In this document: positions 34,320 through 47,362 of the stretch, piece by piece
Layout of the letters: every line of letters begins with the position of its first letter
How positions within the stretch are numbered: position 1 is the stretch's first letter
Source: Paratinospora sagittata
Taxonomy: Eukaryota > Streptophyta > Magnoliopsida > Ranunculales > Menispermaceae
Assembly: GCA_035771175.1 (NCBI GenBank)
Contig: CM069608.1
Span: 8,459,019 to 8,523,018, forward strand
Direction of reading: 5' to 3'
Length of the DNA stretch: 64,000 bases
The notes under the pieces: model-generated
Told to the model about the DNA's origin: nothing
Seen by the model: only the letters and a program-made list of their open reading frames with translations
The model's database searches: none
Program-made: the position numbers and the translations under genes

Positions 34320-34490
34320 TATATGAAGTTCAACCCTACCCAAACGACCAATCCAACCCACTCCGAGCTAGGTTGGGTTGGGTTAAGAAACTAGTTTGGT
34401 TCGAGTTCAATTTTATTTTTTTTAACTTGAAATATTTGGATTGGGTTGAGTTTTGACTCTAACCCGACTCAATCCAACTCGTTACATCCC
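34320..34490. repeat. Partial third hAT-like segment between MITEs 1 and 2
   Basis: AACCCTACCC, GGTTGGGTTGGGTT and CTAACCCGACTCAATCCAAC recur in the style of the flanking MITEs, but no intact terminal repeats are visible. Probably a decayed relative. Confidence 0.4.
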
Positions 34491-34579
34491 GAGCAAAAAC
34501 ATTGATCAAAATACTAATTTCTAAAATATAAATTGACAAAAGAATTTGTGTTAAATAAACATCAACGCGGGCTAACACC

Positions 34580-35149
34580 TAGGGGTGTAACGAATTAGGT
34601 TGGGTTGGGTTGGTCTATTGGTTGAGAATCTTGAAGTAGGTTAAATTATACTTATAAATTTTACATGCAAATTTTATACTAAAAAACATGAAGCGTGTAA
34701 TATTTCAATTTCAAATACAACTATATCAACATATATATTTGACAATAATTTAAAATTAACTATAAAATATTTTAAATAAATTATATTCATCCACCACTAT
34801 ATCACAATATGACAAATATAAATTAAAAAGAGTTTCATAAAAAAAGTTTTAAAAGAATTTCATTACAACCATAAATATAAATTCAAAACAGTTCAAAGTA
34901 GCATTAAATTGTTAATAATGCGAAAGATTGATGAGTTTGAGTTACTTTCAAGCTTCATTTTTCATATAAAATAAAAGGAAAATGATATTTTTAGAGTAAT
35001 GGTTGTTAATTAATTTGGGTCATATTAATTTTTTAAGCTTTTAATTCGTGACTCAATTTAAACTAATTCGAATTGAGATTTTTCAACTTAACCAACTTAA
35101 TCATTTTCGATCGGGTTGGTCCATCTGACGTTGTTGACTTACACCCCTA
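34580..35149. mobile_element. hAT-type MITE 2
   Basis: The ends TAGGGGTGTAA and TTACACCCCTA are inverted repeats. The flanks CTAACACC and CCAACATC agree at 6 of 8 positions. GGTTGGGTTGGGTTGG lies next to the left end and GATCGGGTTGG near the right, as in MITE 1. Confidence 0.85.
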
Positions 35150-35347
35150 CCAACATCTAACACCCATTAAAATCAAACAACCACAATTTCAACCTACCCC
35201 TCCCTTTATCAGAAAAACGAAAAAAGAAAAGAAAAAGAGAACGTGGGACCAAGTAGTGGACAGGTGGAGACCCTATCTGCATATAAACTGACCTAAAGTC
35301 TGCAGGGATGAGAAGTAGTAAAAATAACAATAAGATGCAGGGTGCAG

Positions 35348-35348
35348 G

Positions 35349-35388
<40 letters not shown>
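35348..35388. repeat. (GA)n microsatellite
   Basis: A pure GA dinucleotide run of about twenty units. Confidence 0.95.
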
Positions 35389-37464
35389 CTAAGTAGTACT
35401 GATGTATAGCAGCTTTTTTAAGTCAGAGTTTTGAAGGGGTTGGGAGGAGGCCCCACCACCGTCGTCATCTGATCATCAGATCTGGTGATGATTCAGAGTT
35501 GGTGGGAAAGTGGGTCCCATCTGCTCCAGCTCTTTCCTTGGCTGTCATCCATTTTCATGGCCATTAATGTTTCCTGCTGCTAAACCATGTTCCCCTGCAT
35601 CTGCTCCTTTCTTTCTATCTTGTATCCTCTTCTGTTGTTTTACTTCCTTGTCTCCAATCAATATACATGTTGTTTACTCTTTCTGTAACTAGTTCTCTTT
35701 GTTAACTTTCTTTTCTTTTATTTTTTTTAACGTATTAGGAGTATATTCTTCCTAAAATTCCCCATCTTACTCACTGTTTTATCATTTTAAGAATAAATAA
35801 ACAGTAAGTAATTAATGGTATCTTTCTATGCTATTATAATTTCAGTACTCTTCTAATGAAGATGTGGATAAGTCATTAATAAGTGGCCTTTGCTAGTGCT
35901 GAGCTACCTGATTCCCCTTTTGAAGCAGAAGTTCTTTGGCTTCTTGCTGTCCTCTGAAGTTTTATTTTTTTAGAAGATATACAATGTTAATAGTTACTTT
36001 TATAATCAGTTCTATCATTAAATTAATAAAAATCACACTTTTAAAGAGGTATTAAGTCCGTTCATAACTCATTAACATTCCTCCTTCCTCCTGAATTGAG
36101 GCTGTGACAAAAATTAAACTTAAAATTTTTGAATTTAAAAGTTATCTCTTTATCATCTACACCAACTTTACGTTGGCCTCTGAAGTTTGAGTACATACAA
36201 ATATATATGACTACAATGAAAAAGATATGTAAGAAGGCAACAATACAAGACATTGCCACTACATTTAATTGCATCATATCAACAATTGTTAAAAAGGGAA
36301 TACTATGAGGACTCCAGAAGTGTACTTAAATGTTAGAGACCTTTTGAACAACACTTTGTCAAATGTATTAGACGTCTCTATTTTGATATGAGGTAATCAA
36401 GTGTCCAATTATACTTCCTGAGTGTACTCTCAAGTCTTTCTATTAGGGCCCTTGTTAAAAAGTATTAAATACACAACATTACTGGTTGCCATTAATGTTG
36501 TTAAAAGATATTGATAACACAAAATTTCTTTATAAGAAAAATACTAATCTAACTATAAAAAATTATAATTATATATGTATATTTATTAAATTATTTATTA
36601 TACATCTTAAGATGTAAAATAATTATTATCCATTAAATATATATGTAATTATGCGGTACACTTACAAAATTTACAGTTAAATTAATATTTTTTTATTTAT
36701 ATAATAATGTCATGAAAACACAAAGGGGAAACGCAATTTTTACAAATGTCTAATCATACGTGACAATCTCGAATCACACTGTAAGCTTTAGTCGATTCCC
36801 CCAAATTTCAAACTAGTAAATAAAACAGAACACATGGTTTCTGAGATTTACTTTTGTTGTCATCATTTTTCTTTTTCCTTTCTCTTTCTAGGCTACTGCA
36901 AGGAGATCGGATTCCCTGTCAATGCACTTGAGACCATCCGAAGCAGTTAGATAAAACAATTCATGCATGACGTGATTAAAACCCAAACAACAGGAAGAGT
37001 TCAACTCGAATTAACCAAACTAAACCTTTTGCCAACTTCAAGAAGTCAATTATATAAATATGCTTTCTCTTGCACTATTCATGACTAAGTCAATATTTAA
37101 ATTATAAGTAATTATATCTTTCTTAATTATTTTTATCTATATTATTTTAGGTCTGTCTATGTCTCTATCTCTTTCATTACCGTAAATTGTTAAAAGATCA
37201 CTCTTTCTAATTAGAGCATTCAAAAGTCTTCGTTAAATGTGTCCAAACCACTATAATTGATTTTTCCTCATTTTACCTTCAATTGAGGCTACTCCTACGA
37301 TTTCTAATATATGTTCATTTCTAATTCTATTGTTTAATATTTTACCATATATTCATCACATTTCCATTACACTTAGTTATTCATATTTTATTTTTTTTAG
37401 TGCCCAACACTCTATTCTATAAAACAATAGAAGAGCTATTTTTCATTATTATTTTTATCCTAAC

Positions 37465-37495
<31 letters not shown>

Positions 37496-39600
37496 TTATT
37501 ATATATATATATATATATTTTAATTCCAGAGTATCTAGGCCCTTAGAGCACCCAACTATTATCTTAAGGTGCGTAAAACTCTCTACCCTTATAGTGTAGA
37601 AACTCTATGAGTAACTTAGGGTAAGACCCAAACTTAGGGACTCCTACTTTTTGGGGTGAGCTCTTGACCATGACACCAAATCTAAGTTGGTTAAACATTA
37701 GGAAGAGTTCAATCACTCTGAATGCTTATTGTCATGTTTTTTCAATTTCCAACACATGACAATTTCTAAATATCTTGGGATATTCTAAGGGCCAAAATTT
37801 TAATATGATTGGATGGACTTGAATATTCACATAGATTTTTGGCCATATGAAATCTTCAACGAGTCCAGGTGTGCATCCTAGCCATGTGGTGTGCTTCACC
37901 ATGTAATACACAATACAGTACCAATATAGTGAAAAGTGAAAACCCCAATAAAATCTCTTGCAAACTCAAACATGGAAGGCTAAGTTGGCAACAGCATATA
38001 CTGAAGAAAGAATTAATCTTGAAATGTTTTGATGTTACAAAACAGAGAATAACACTTGTTGAATCCAACTAAACATATTGCAAAGGTGAAGATGACCAAC
38101 TGGACAAATATTAGAATAAAAAAAAAAAAAAAGAGGTGAGTTTTGAAGTAAGATTATCTTATATAAGATTGAATTATAAAAATCTAACATTGAAAAATCA
38201 TGGGAATTCCCATAACTCAGGCACTTTAGAATCAATCCAACTTCACCTAGACGAACAGCTAGAAAAAGTTGAAAATTTTGAGTTTAGTCAGAAAAGAAAA
38301 TATAGGTGACCTGTAATTGTTGGTATAGGACACTGGAAGATTTACATGCACACTAAAATTCTTGGATCATATAAAAAGGTCTTCAGCTATCTCAAAGTAT
38401 TGACATGAGGCATCTTGGTTTTCTATGCAGGTGGAATTATATTTTCCTTTATATATATCACTGGGTTAATAATGTATGATAGGAACAAGAATGCCCAGAT
38501 GACAAAAAGAAAGAAAAAAAAATTAAAAGAGGGTGAACATTAAATGTGACAAAAAGTTATGCACAAAGAAATATACATTGTGCAATGAAAACGGAGCTTG
38601 AGCTTGAACACAGGTCATGTAAGAAGACATTCTCATCAACACCTTGGTAATCCTGAATCTATAGATACACTGGAGACATTTAACTTTAAGTTTGTAAACC
38701 TTTAGACTCCCCTAAAAACATTTATTATTTGATAATAAAGGTTCTTTTAGTAGTAGTTCCTTCACAAGCCAAATTTCATCTCGAAAAGGGAATTACTTGT
38801 CTGTTTAACTGATCATTCCCACTCCAGATCACACTTATTTTTTCAGGGTTCAAAGGCTTTGAAAGTCTATCACAGCGGGGGAAATCAAATTCTTCCAATA
38901 CCAGCAGAAGCTAATACAAAGTGTTGCATGGTGAATATGATAAGGATTATAAAGGCTGGTAAGATTGTTTACCAGTCACAAATGGTTGCATTTATATAGA
39001 CTTTAATATACCCTTTTGTCAAAAGAAGAAAAAAAACCCCTTTTGTTATTCTGCACAAGAATAAACCTTCACTCCATATTTCCACGAATTAGAAATCAAT
39101 TTGGCTAACAGAAGAAGATTAGATAGATCATAACAGGTCTTTGATCAAGATAAATGTTTGTTACCGGAGTTTGTGATTATTCTTGCTGCTTAATCCAGCT
39201 TGAAAGTGGGTGCCTCGCAGAAGAAAAGAAAAAATAATGCAGTACTAAATTTGAAATGGCACGAGATCATAAAACTCTATTGTCATTTCATTTTGCAGAT
39301 TATAAGGTACATAATGACTTGATGTATAAGTTCTTGCATCGACAAGAAGTGTGAAGCTTAGTCTGAGATCCAGCTACATACGATCATATACATGGTAATT
39401 GTTTGACTGATGAACTTTTCAAATTTGAAAAGGCTTCTTTTAGTGTTTGTAGATTTTTAAAAGTCATACCTCATCAAGCTTACTAAATTTGAGAGCTCAA
39501 CAGTGGATCAATTAGGATCTGCCAAAATCACAAGAAAGCATCCAAGATGAAATGAACTGAAAAGAAAAAATAGAAAAATAAAAAGCAAGAGTTAGAAAGA
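35389..39600. other. Intergenic stretch without recognised genes
   Basis: Both strands were read for ORFs and structured repeats. Only low-complexity items are seen: an (ATT)n and (TA)n run at about 37468-37520, and a poly-A run near 38117. Short ORFs here lack similarity and codon-like composition. A non-coding transcript or UTR cannot be excluded. Confidence 0.5.
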
Positions 39601-41736
39601 ACGAACCTAGAGAAGTAGGCTCATCAAAACGTTGTGATATGTGGAATGTGCGCTATTTTGGACCATTCCTCGCCTCTTATTCTTGGGAACCCTCTTTCCA
39701 GCAAAAGAGGGCATCTTCCAATTTTCAAGACTTGGAGTTTATTAAGGCATGGCATTGTTTCAGGAAGGCAGATTAGATTCTCACATCCGATAATTGTCAG
39801 CCTTTCAAATTCATTTATTTGTAGATCTTTTAATGTGGATAAATGTTGAATTTGGTCAGGTCTCACCTGGCATTAGGCCACTGGAACAAGGATAAATGCT
39901 GAAGGGACACTAGATATTGGATACTGTCTGCTGGAACACAATCCAACTCCCTTGCGAACCTGCTGACATGTAAGCTCTCGAGAAGAAAGGAATCTCAATC
40001 CTCTAGGAAAAGACTTGAGCATTTGGCAACATTCAAAATTCAATGTACAGAGAGATGTCAAGGATCGTACATCTGCCACACGTGTTAGGCTTTTGCAGCC
40101 ATATATACCAAGTGTTTTCAGAGATGAAAGGGATTGCATTGCCACTATTGGGAAATTGTGAAGCTTGCCTAATGACTGAATTGATAAATGCCCAAGAGAA
40201 GTGCTTCTTTCCAATAAACGGAGTGGTAGATTTGGAACATGACTTATCTCAAGATGGGTGAGAGATTGAAACAGCGGTGTGAACCTTACTCTATCACACC
40301 AAGAAATCTTCAACTCTTGGAGGGAAGGGAAAGAAGAAGTTGAGGGTATTGGCTCTTCCCATCCTTCTAGGTTTGGCATGCCCATGTAGCTTAAGAACCT
40401 TCAATGAAGGAAATGGTATTGATGCTCTTGCCACTGTCACTGCTTCTTCTTCTTCATCTTCTTTGCCAATGTGTTTAATGGCCTCCATGCTAGTTATGCA
40501 AGGGCCCTTTAAATAGGGTAGTTTCCCCAGTGGAGGTAGATATATTCGCATTATTGTAACGGTATAAGTTGATGTCAAACCAAATTTGGGAGAAACAGGA
40601 CGCTCATCCATATGGGAAACTTGTTACTCATAAAATTCTCAATCTTCAAACTTTTCAAATTTGAGTGTGGCTGAAGGTCTTCAAGTACATTTGTGGCATG
40701 TTCCATACTGACCTCATTAGCTTCATTCCACAATAAAGCCAATTTTCGAATATTCTGCTTCTCTTTTACACGTGCTTCCTTGGAATCTCCTTTGTTCCTC
40801 ACATTCTCTAGATGACTAATGAGTCATTCGCCTTGAAGGTTTAAGCCTCCCACTTCATTGATACCACATCCCTTATCCTTGCCCACCATATATATTGGCA
40901 GTGTTTGGAGGGCTCCTAGCCTTCCTATGTCTCTAGGCATTTTATTTAGCCATGTCACTTCTAGATGTCTCAACCTTATAAATTTTCTTGTCTCTTTAGG
41001 AAGGTCTTCCAGTCTCAGCGATACTCCAATTTCAATGTTTGCATGTAGAGGCAGGCGATTGAGTGAGTAAGTACTTCAGTTGGATTATTAGAGAGATCAA
41101 GATACCTTAAATGTATCAATCTGTTAATTGAGGGTGGAACCTCTTGGATTGCACAATATCTTAAATATAACACCCTTAAGTCCCTAAACTTTAAAAGTGC
41201 AACATCAAATGTCACGGAGATAGTTGACCAGCATTGAATTATTGTGCACAATGGTTTTAGCCTTATAAAAGAATTTTTGATGATATCGACAAATGACAAA
41301 TTTCAGATGATACGTAACGTACTTTAGATGTATCTTTTGTCTCACCTTTGTTCAAAACCATGTACTCACACCCACCAACATAGCATGCTAGATCGTGTAC
41401 GAAATCATGCATTTTTACATGAAGATACTTCTCCAAAATAATCAAAACGTACATCTTGAAGAAAAGAATTTTGCACTTAAATGTTGAAATAATCAATACC
41501 AACGTCTTTCATTGTTTTAACTCACTTGGATGCTCCAAGGAACCCCTCTGCCATCCATAGTTGGATTAATGTTTGGTTTTTCTATCTGAAACTGCTTGGG
41601 GAAATTAGAACAAAATGAAAAACATTGTTGTACAGGAGGAGAAAAATAATCATGACTCCACTTTAATAACCCTATGATTTTCTAGTAATCTGGTAAATCC
41701 CATAATGACCCTATAGACAACCACTCATGCTCTTCC

Positions 41737-41939
41737 TTTTTTTTTTTTTTTTTTTTTTTTTTTGAGAGTAAACAAACAGATATATTAATAACGAACAAAG
41801 CAAAAAGTTCCAGTATGACAGCACCAACAGTGCTCACCAAAAACGAAAGGCAAAGAGAACCAAAACAAAAACATAAAAAGCAAAACCATAGAGCATCATC
41901 TCTAAACAACACCAAAACAGCCCAGAAAGAAACAACTCA
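41737..41939 (-). mobile_element. 5'-truncated LINE 3' end in the resistance pseudogene
   Basis: On the minus strand about 180 bases of a T-rich L1-type 3' end run into a tail of 27 A (41763-41737). Direct repeats ACTCATGCTCTTCC flank it (41723-41736 and 41940-41953, extendable by the following T run). Poly-A plus variable-length duplication marks target-primed reverse transcription. Confidence 0.9.
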
Positions 41940-43031
41940 ACTCATGCTCTTCCTTTTTTGAGTGCATCAAGTTCCCAAGAAATTTCCCTACTAATGACAC
42001 CCACACACTTCTTCACAATTTCCCGCCCAATTTTCACCAAATTTGAATTATCTTCTACTCCTTCAATACCAAATGCTCTTACTTCAAACACAGACCAAGA
42101 TATGCCATAAGATATCTTTTTCAAATGGTCTCATCATTGAAGCAACTTGTTCATTACGTGTTGTAACAATGATGCAGCTTCCTTTGGCATTGCTTCCAAA
42201 TGATTTCATAAGGTCCTCCCATTTATCACAATCCTCATTCCAATATTCCATACATTATCTAATACAATAAAAAATTTCTTTCCACTAATCTTCTCTTAAA
42301 AGTTTCTCGCAAACACATCCTTACTTAAGTTTTCACAAGACTCTCCAAGAGATTCCATGATATTCCTTACGATCATTTTGACATCAAGTCATTAGATATG
42401 GAAAGCCAAATCTTCAATTCAAATTTTTTCTTTATTGATACATGATTATAAATTAATTGTGCAAGTGTGGTTTTCCCTAATCCACCCATGCCCACTATGG
42501 GCAAGACTAAAATTGGTTCATTACTTGATGTCAACATCTCCACAATCTCCGATGTTACTTCTTTTCTCCCAAAAACTTGTGAATCTCCAATATCGGAATG
42601 TGTCTCTCAATCCGCTCCACTTGCGAGGCTTAAATTTTTGGTTTTTGCACTAAATTGGGACATGACCTTGTCTTTTTGAATTTGTTCTAGTGCAATATTA
42701 ATATTCTTAATCTTATAAGCCATCTTGAAATGAAATGCAATTGGGTTTGAAAGACTGAAGAAATTTCACACCTTGCCTTTGATTTGGTTTTGAATCACCA
42801 TCTAACGACACAACATTTCATACTGAAATTCAACCAATAAGTTATCAACACCATAACCTACACCTTTTAGTCTTCTCAACCAAACTCTTACAGCCCTAAT
42901 CCTATCTTCCACTTGCTGCATCTCAGCATCTTCTATCACAGCTTCAATCATTTCAAGAGTCTTTTGAAGCTTTTCTAACTCTCCCTTGATACCCCATGCT
43001 TGAGCAAGCTCTCGAGAAGCAACAAAGCATA

Positions 43032-43291
43032 TGCAAGATATACATAAGTAGTGTCAGAGTCTAATTAGGATTTTTTATTTTATTTTATTTTTATTTGGAT
43101 TGTTATTTAGTTTTAAATTTATATTTTGTTTAGGATTTTGGTTAAAATTTGAGTATGTTCAGAAGTCCTGATTAGTGTCTGTTTATGAGTCATATTAATC
43201 TATGATGTAATTGGAAAAAAGACTATTATTGATCATTGATTATTGATTCTCTCTTGATTTCTCTCTCATCTCTCTCGGCCTTGCACCATCA
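43032..43291 (+). repeat. 5' LTR of the 2.45-kb element
   Basis: It matches 45225-45482 along its length, including TTTTATTTTATTTTTATTTG, TTTAGGATTTTGGTT and GATTATTGATTCTCTCT. It lacks the TATAAATACAC box seen in the 3' copy (about 45401). Confidence 0.9.
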
Positions 43292-45224
43292 ATTGGAATC
43301 AGAGCCTTTTCGATCTTCTTCTCCCTTCTTCCTCTGCCTCCTTTCTTCCCTTCTTCTTTACCCATCTCATCTCCTTCCTCTTTCCTTTCTGATATTTTTC
43401 TTCTTTTCTTGTTCCACTTCTCTGCAACTCGTTCGTTTCAATCTTCTTCTGCAAATACGTAGTGAACCACCACTTCGACTGATTTCGGGCGTCGCGATCT
43501 CACTACCTACATCGATTGGAAATTTTGTGCCCAAGATTGGTTTTCTCGTTGTGCTGTATATTGAGAAACAACGTTCCGCCTCTCTCTGTTCTGCCCATTG
43601 GTGTGACTTGGCGAAGATTTGCAAGTGCATGTCTCCCACGATCCTTTGTCTTCATTGATTTACCCGCACTTAGTCTCAAAGGAATAAAGCGGAACCCTTG
43701 ATTCGTGCAACCACTATTTGGTAGTGATTTGGTGGTCTGTGAATTTATCCCTTACCAACAAGAGCAGCATGTCACTGTTATTTTGGTGTCAACTCTTCAT
43801 ATATTGGTCCTCTCACACCGTACCAAGTGGAGACAACTCAAAGCCCTGGTTATGGTATATATATCCTCACCTTGATAATTTGGGTAATATTTTATTGGTG
43901 ATAAATTGAGTGCTTGCAATAGGTCCTATTCTTTCAATTCATTGCTTTCTTCAACTAAAATTTATTTGGCCACTACCCACCATATTGATAGACGCCTTTA
44001 ACCCAACAACTTAATCTATTTTCTTTTGTTTGCTTATTATTAATTGTTGCTTCACGTCCTTCAAACCCCCTTTGCATTGGGCCATATTATTTTATTATTT
44101 TTTTTCCTCTTTTTTTCCCTTCACTTACCCAATTTTCTACCATTACTTACATTATTTAAAAAAAAAAAAAAAAAAACAAGTATCCCAATCTTTTAATCAT
44201 GTTAATTAACTTATTCTATGTTGGATGCCCAAAACTCCCTTCAAGCTGATCTTAATGACCTCAAAAACCAAGTTCTAGCACAAAACCAATCTCAAGAGGA
44301 ATTACGTGTAGAACTTGCTGAACTAAAAAAGACAGTGTCTCAGTTGGCTTCTATGTGTAGGATACAACTAATGAATGAAGCCAGAGCAAACCCCACTTTA
44401 TAATGGTAGCCAATGTCCTAGTACCAATTAGGTACCGCTTCCTTCTCAAAATCAAGTCCTGTCAGAATCCTCACATCCTACTCCAACTTTATTACCCACC
44501 CTTTCAGAATCTTATGTTCCATTTCAGTCGTCATTTTCTAAGGAACCTCAAACTCCTATTCACAAGATTATCCCTGAACCATGTTTTTCTCTAATCTCAC
44601 ATGAGAGTGAGTTTGCATTCTCAGGAGATATTCAAACACTTTTTGAAGATAATTTTGTGGGTGATAAGTCGAGCAATTGTTATTTATGGGTGCACACTAC
44701 AATGCTTGTTTCTCACAATTCAACTACTCATTCTACCTGTCCATCTCCATTTGAGAGTGTATATGGTCATTGTCTTAGTCAACCTCTTGATTTAGTGTCA
44801 TTGCCCCTTAATGGTCATCATTCTACTTCTGTCAAGTCCTTTTTCCCATACTCTCACGAGTTACATGCCTATATTTGGAGTACGATTGGAATTACTTTTG
44901 ATCCTTGTAAATGTTATCTCCATGTCTCTAGCCCATTTCATAGTCTTCGAAGCATTGGACCTAATCTATTTACTTTATTTATCTACTAATATGAATATTA
45001 GTTTAGTTTTCAAAAGGGAGAATATATTGCATTATCGAGGAATTTTGCGCCTCTTGTGCCAGATAGTTTTCCTACATTAGTTTCTTTGCTTCGTCTGCAC
45101 CAGTTCCACGTATTTCGTCTATTGTACATCCTCTTGCGTTGTTTGAAGATGTGTTGAATGATATTTTTGGAGTAGTACCATAATTGTAACTCCTCAGAAC
45201 CGAGTTTAAGCTGGGGAGAGTTAA

Positions 45225-45482
45225 TGCAGGATATACATGAGTAGTGCCAGAGTTTAATTAGGATTTTTTATTTTATTTTATTTTTATTTGGATTGTTTTA
45301 GTTTTAGATTTATATTTTGTTTAGGATTTTGGTTGGAATTTGAGTATGTTCAGGAGCCCTTATTAGAGTTAGTTTATGAGTCATATTAGTCTATAAATAC
45401 ACTAGGATGTAATTGGGAAAAAGACCATTATGGATTATTGATTATTGATTCTCTCTCGTCTCTCGCGACACTGGACCATCAA
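45225..45482 (+). repeat. 3' LTR of the 2.45-kb element
   Basis: It begins TGCAGGATATACATGAG and ends GGACCATCA, contains a TATAAATACAC promoter-like box, and is preceded by a purine tract. Confidence 0.9.
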
Positions 45483-45639
45483 GAGCACACTTTGTTCAAG
45501 AGTTCACAAGCACCAGTAACAAGAAGTTCTTCACCCATGTTTTCTTGCAGGAATAACAAAGTAATCAAAGCTTTCCCTCTCAATATCAAGTATGAATAAA
45601 GTTTATGTATAGTGCGAGAAGAATGAGGGAGAAGACCAA

Positions 45640-45780
45640 GTCTTTGCTAATGTCTTTGTTAATATACTAAATCTTTGTTAAAGACTAACTCTTTGTTAAT
45701 ATACAGGTCCTTTGTTGATAAGAGGAAAGACTAATTCTTCTTTGTTAATATACTAAGTCTTTGTAATGAAGGAAAATTTT
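45640..45780. repeat. Irregular CTTTGTTAATATAC repeats upstream of the NLR pseudogene
   Basis: Four to five copies of (T)CTTTGTTAATATACT or close variants occur within 140 bases, with spacing that varies from about 15 to 60. The block lies just 5' of the NLR start codon. Confidence 0.7.
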
Positions 45781-45782
45781 AA

Positions 45783-45979
45783 TGTCTCAAGTGACGCATT
45801 AATACACGATTTAAGACGATCCAAAGGTAGGTGTTGAGGTGCAGTATAAATTCTTATGTTGGCTTGAAGTCAAGTACTTTAGCAGCAGTGATCTATATTT
45901 TGACTATGTGAGACGCTATATCATTTGTGAAGGGTAATCTGCGCATTTCTCAAAGTTTCATTTTTGGTGCACAAATATG

Positions 45980-46023
<44 letters not shown>

Positions 46024-46730
46024 TTACAAATATGTTGGTGTTGTGAAACTTCTATTCACTGAGCTCATGAGTTGTAGTTTCTCATTACTCTCATTTACTA
46101 CATTTTTTTTCAAGAAATATAAATTTTCTCAAGATTAAACACATTATAGCAAATTTTGTAAAAAGAAGACTCACAGATCCTTGCAAATTTCCAGTAAGGA
46201 CTAGGAAAAGAAGACACTTCTAGGAATAGAACCATTACCAAGCTATTCAAGCAATGAAGAAGACATTATTTCTCTGCAATGAATCACCCTTAATCTGCAG
46301 ACCTTTTCGCTTTTCAAGCCTTTTGAAGAGTAGTGTTGCTTTTCAAACCATTACTAACAGATCCTGCAACAAAACGTTTTTTAGACAAAGATGTATAATG
46401 GTCAAGGAGAGAAGACTCTGATGGATTAGTAGTTAATGCAATTTGATTTCTTAGCAGCACTATGAATTCAATCAAGTTAAGAACAATAGATAATTGAAGA
46501 TTCTGCTTTCCAAATCAAGTTACAGACCATAACAGGCTGGTTCACATCCTATGAAAATTATAGTAAATACATCATATTTGCAGCAGTTCAACATATGGGA
46601 CTTAATGATAACTTTAAGGCAAAGCTTGATACACCCCTCCCCTTAAAGCCCTACAAATGAAAAACTTCAATAACTAAATCATAGCTTTCAGCCTCTGCCA
46701 TACTCTACAAAAAGCTCACATACGAAAATA
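45783..46730. other. Intergenic, no gene seen
   Basis: It contains a (TA)n run at about 45983-46018 and AT-rich sequence. No ORF or repeat border was recognised. Confidence 0.5.
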
Positions 46731-46749
46731 CTTTTAATGATAGAATCTT

Positions 46750-46906
46750 TAATCAGAAGACTTATAGGGGTGATCAGTTTTGGGACATCCTTAAATTTAG
46801 AACTTGCATGGAGTTTGGGGCTATCTTTAGTCTCCTTGTCCCCTGTTTGGTCCTTTTTCTTTCTTCTGTCAATATATCTTTCTCTGGTTTCTTATCCAAA
46901 AAAAAG
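46750..46906 (+). mobile_element. Possible LINE 3' end fragment
   Basis: A GTTTGGGGCTATCTTTAGTC stretch followed by T-rich sequence with CTTGTCCCCTGTTTGGTCC and a short A run (46899-46906) resembles plant L1 3' ends. No target duplication was found. Confidence 0.35.
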
Positions 46907-47100
46907 GGTCTTGCATCTTTTAATTTAGCCATTAAAAAGGTCTTCCAAATCCCCAAGAGAAGTCTGTTGAATGGAAGAAAACGTGAACCTATTTTGCTAC
47001 CATTTCTAGCTTGTGGCAATGAGGTTTTGGTGATGCTGATCTTACAACCTCCATGAATGTCATATTTGGTGTCCCATAATGCTCTCGAAACCTTAGTGCT

Positions 47101-47362
47101 CGTTTGGTATCTAATTTAAAAACAATTATTAAAAATAAGTTCTCGAAAAGTTATTTTGAGTGTTCATTGTTAAAAAACAACGAAAATAACTTCTCGTATT
47201 TTTTTTTCCAGGAAGTTTCTTGTTATATTCTTGCTTTCTTCACGAAATATAAAATTAAATTTAAAAACAATTTTTGAATTTAGGCAAACAGTTCAACCAA
47301 ACATGTTCCTGGGAATCTTGGATTTAAAAACCGAAAACCATTTTTAAATTGTATACCAAACG
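47101..47362. mobile_element. MITE-like element with 20-base inverted ends
   Basis: CGTTTGGTATCTAATTTAAA at the left mirrors the right end, whose reverse complement is CGTTTGGTATACAATTTAAA. The interior is AT-rich. The flanks give no convincing duplication. Related AT-rich AATTTAAAAACAAAAA stretches occur near 17600 and 48500. Confidence 0.6.

Larger units (their letters stand above)
43032..45482 (+). mobile_element. Non-autonomous LTR element (2.45 kb) in the resistance pseudogene
   Basis: Two LTRs of about 259 bases (43032-43291 and 45225-45482) start TGCA(A/G)GATATACAT and end CACCATCA / GGACCATCA. A PBS-like TTGGAATCAGAGCC follows the first, and a CTGGGGAGAG purine tract precedes the second. 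No protease, integrase or RT is found. A short coiled-coil-like ORF (44218-44403, MLDAQNSLQADLNDLKNQVL...) and a FKLGRVNAG-like end suggest remnants of a deleted gag-pol. It separates the start of the NLR gene from its coiled-coil domain. The target duplication is not clean (AAAGCA near AGAGCA). Confidence 0.85.
39624..45538 (-). pseudogene. CC-NBS-LRR disease-resistance pseudogene
   Basis: NLR proteins are intracellular immune receptors that bind nucleotide through NB-ARC. Reading down the minus strand: MGEELLVTGACELLNKVCS (45538), then an LTR element, then the coiled-coil part SRELAQAWGIKGELEKLQKT ... VEDRIRAVRVWLRRLKGVGY, the P-loop GMGGLGKTTLAQLIYN (about 42490-42445), kinase-2 KKFFIVLDNVW (about 42275), RNBS-B IIVTTRNEQVASMM, a GREIVKKCVGV block, then a LINE insertion. 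After it come EWLSIGSLWDLPD and QCFSFCSNFPKQF-like blocks, the MHD-type KMHDFVHDLA (about 41415) and leucine-rich repeats (FRDLRVLYLRYCAIQEVP, IHLRYLDLSNN, NLKSLKIENFMSNKFPIWM, TIIGCENLICLP) down to 39624. Many stops and frameshifts plus two insertions make it non-functional. The LRR style is that of RGA/R1-type CNLs. Confidence 0.92.

Noticed and set aside
35455..35520. Possible pre-miRNA hairpin (TCTGATCATCAGATC palindrome)
   Set aside because: The palindrome is short and no known mature miRNA sequence or long imperfect stem could be recognised.
43236..43658. 140-codon plus-strand reading frame
   Set aside because: It begins in an LTR and crosses its PBS; composition is Ser/Leu-rich and no family is recognised.
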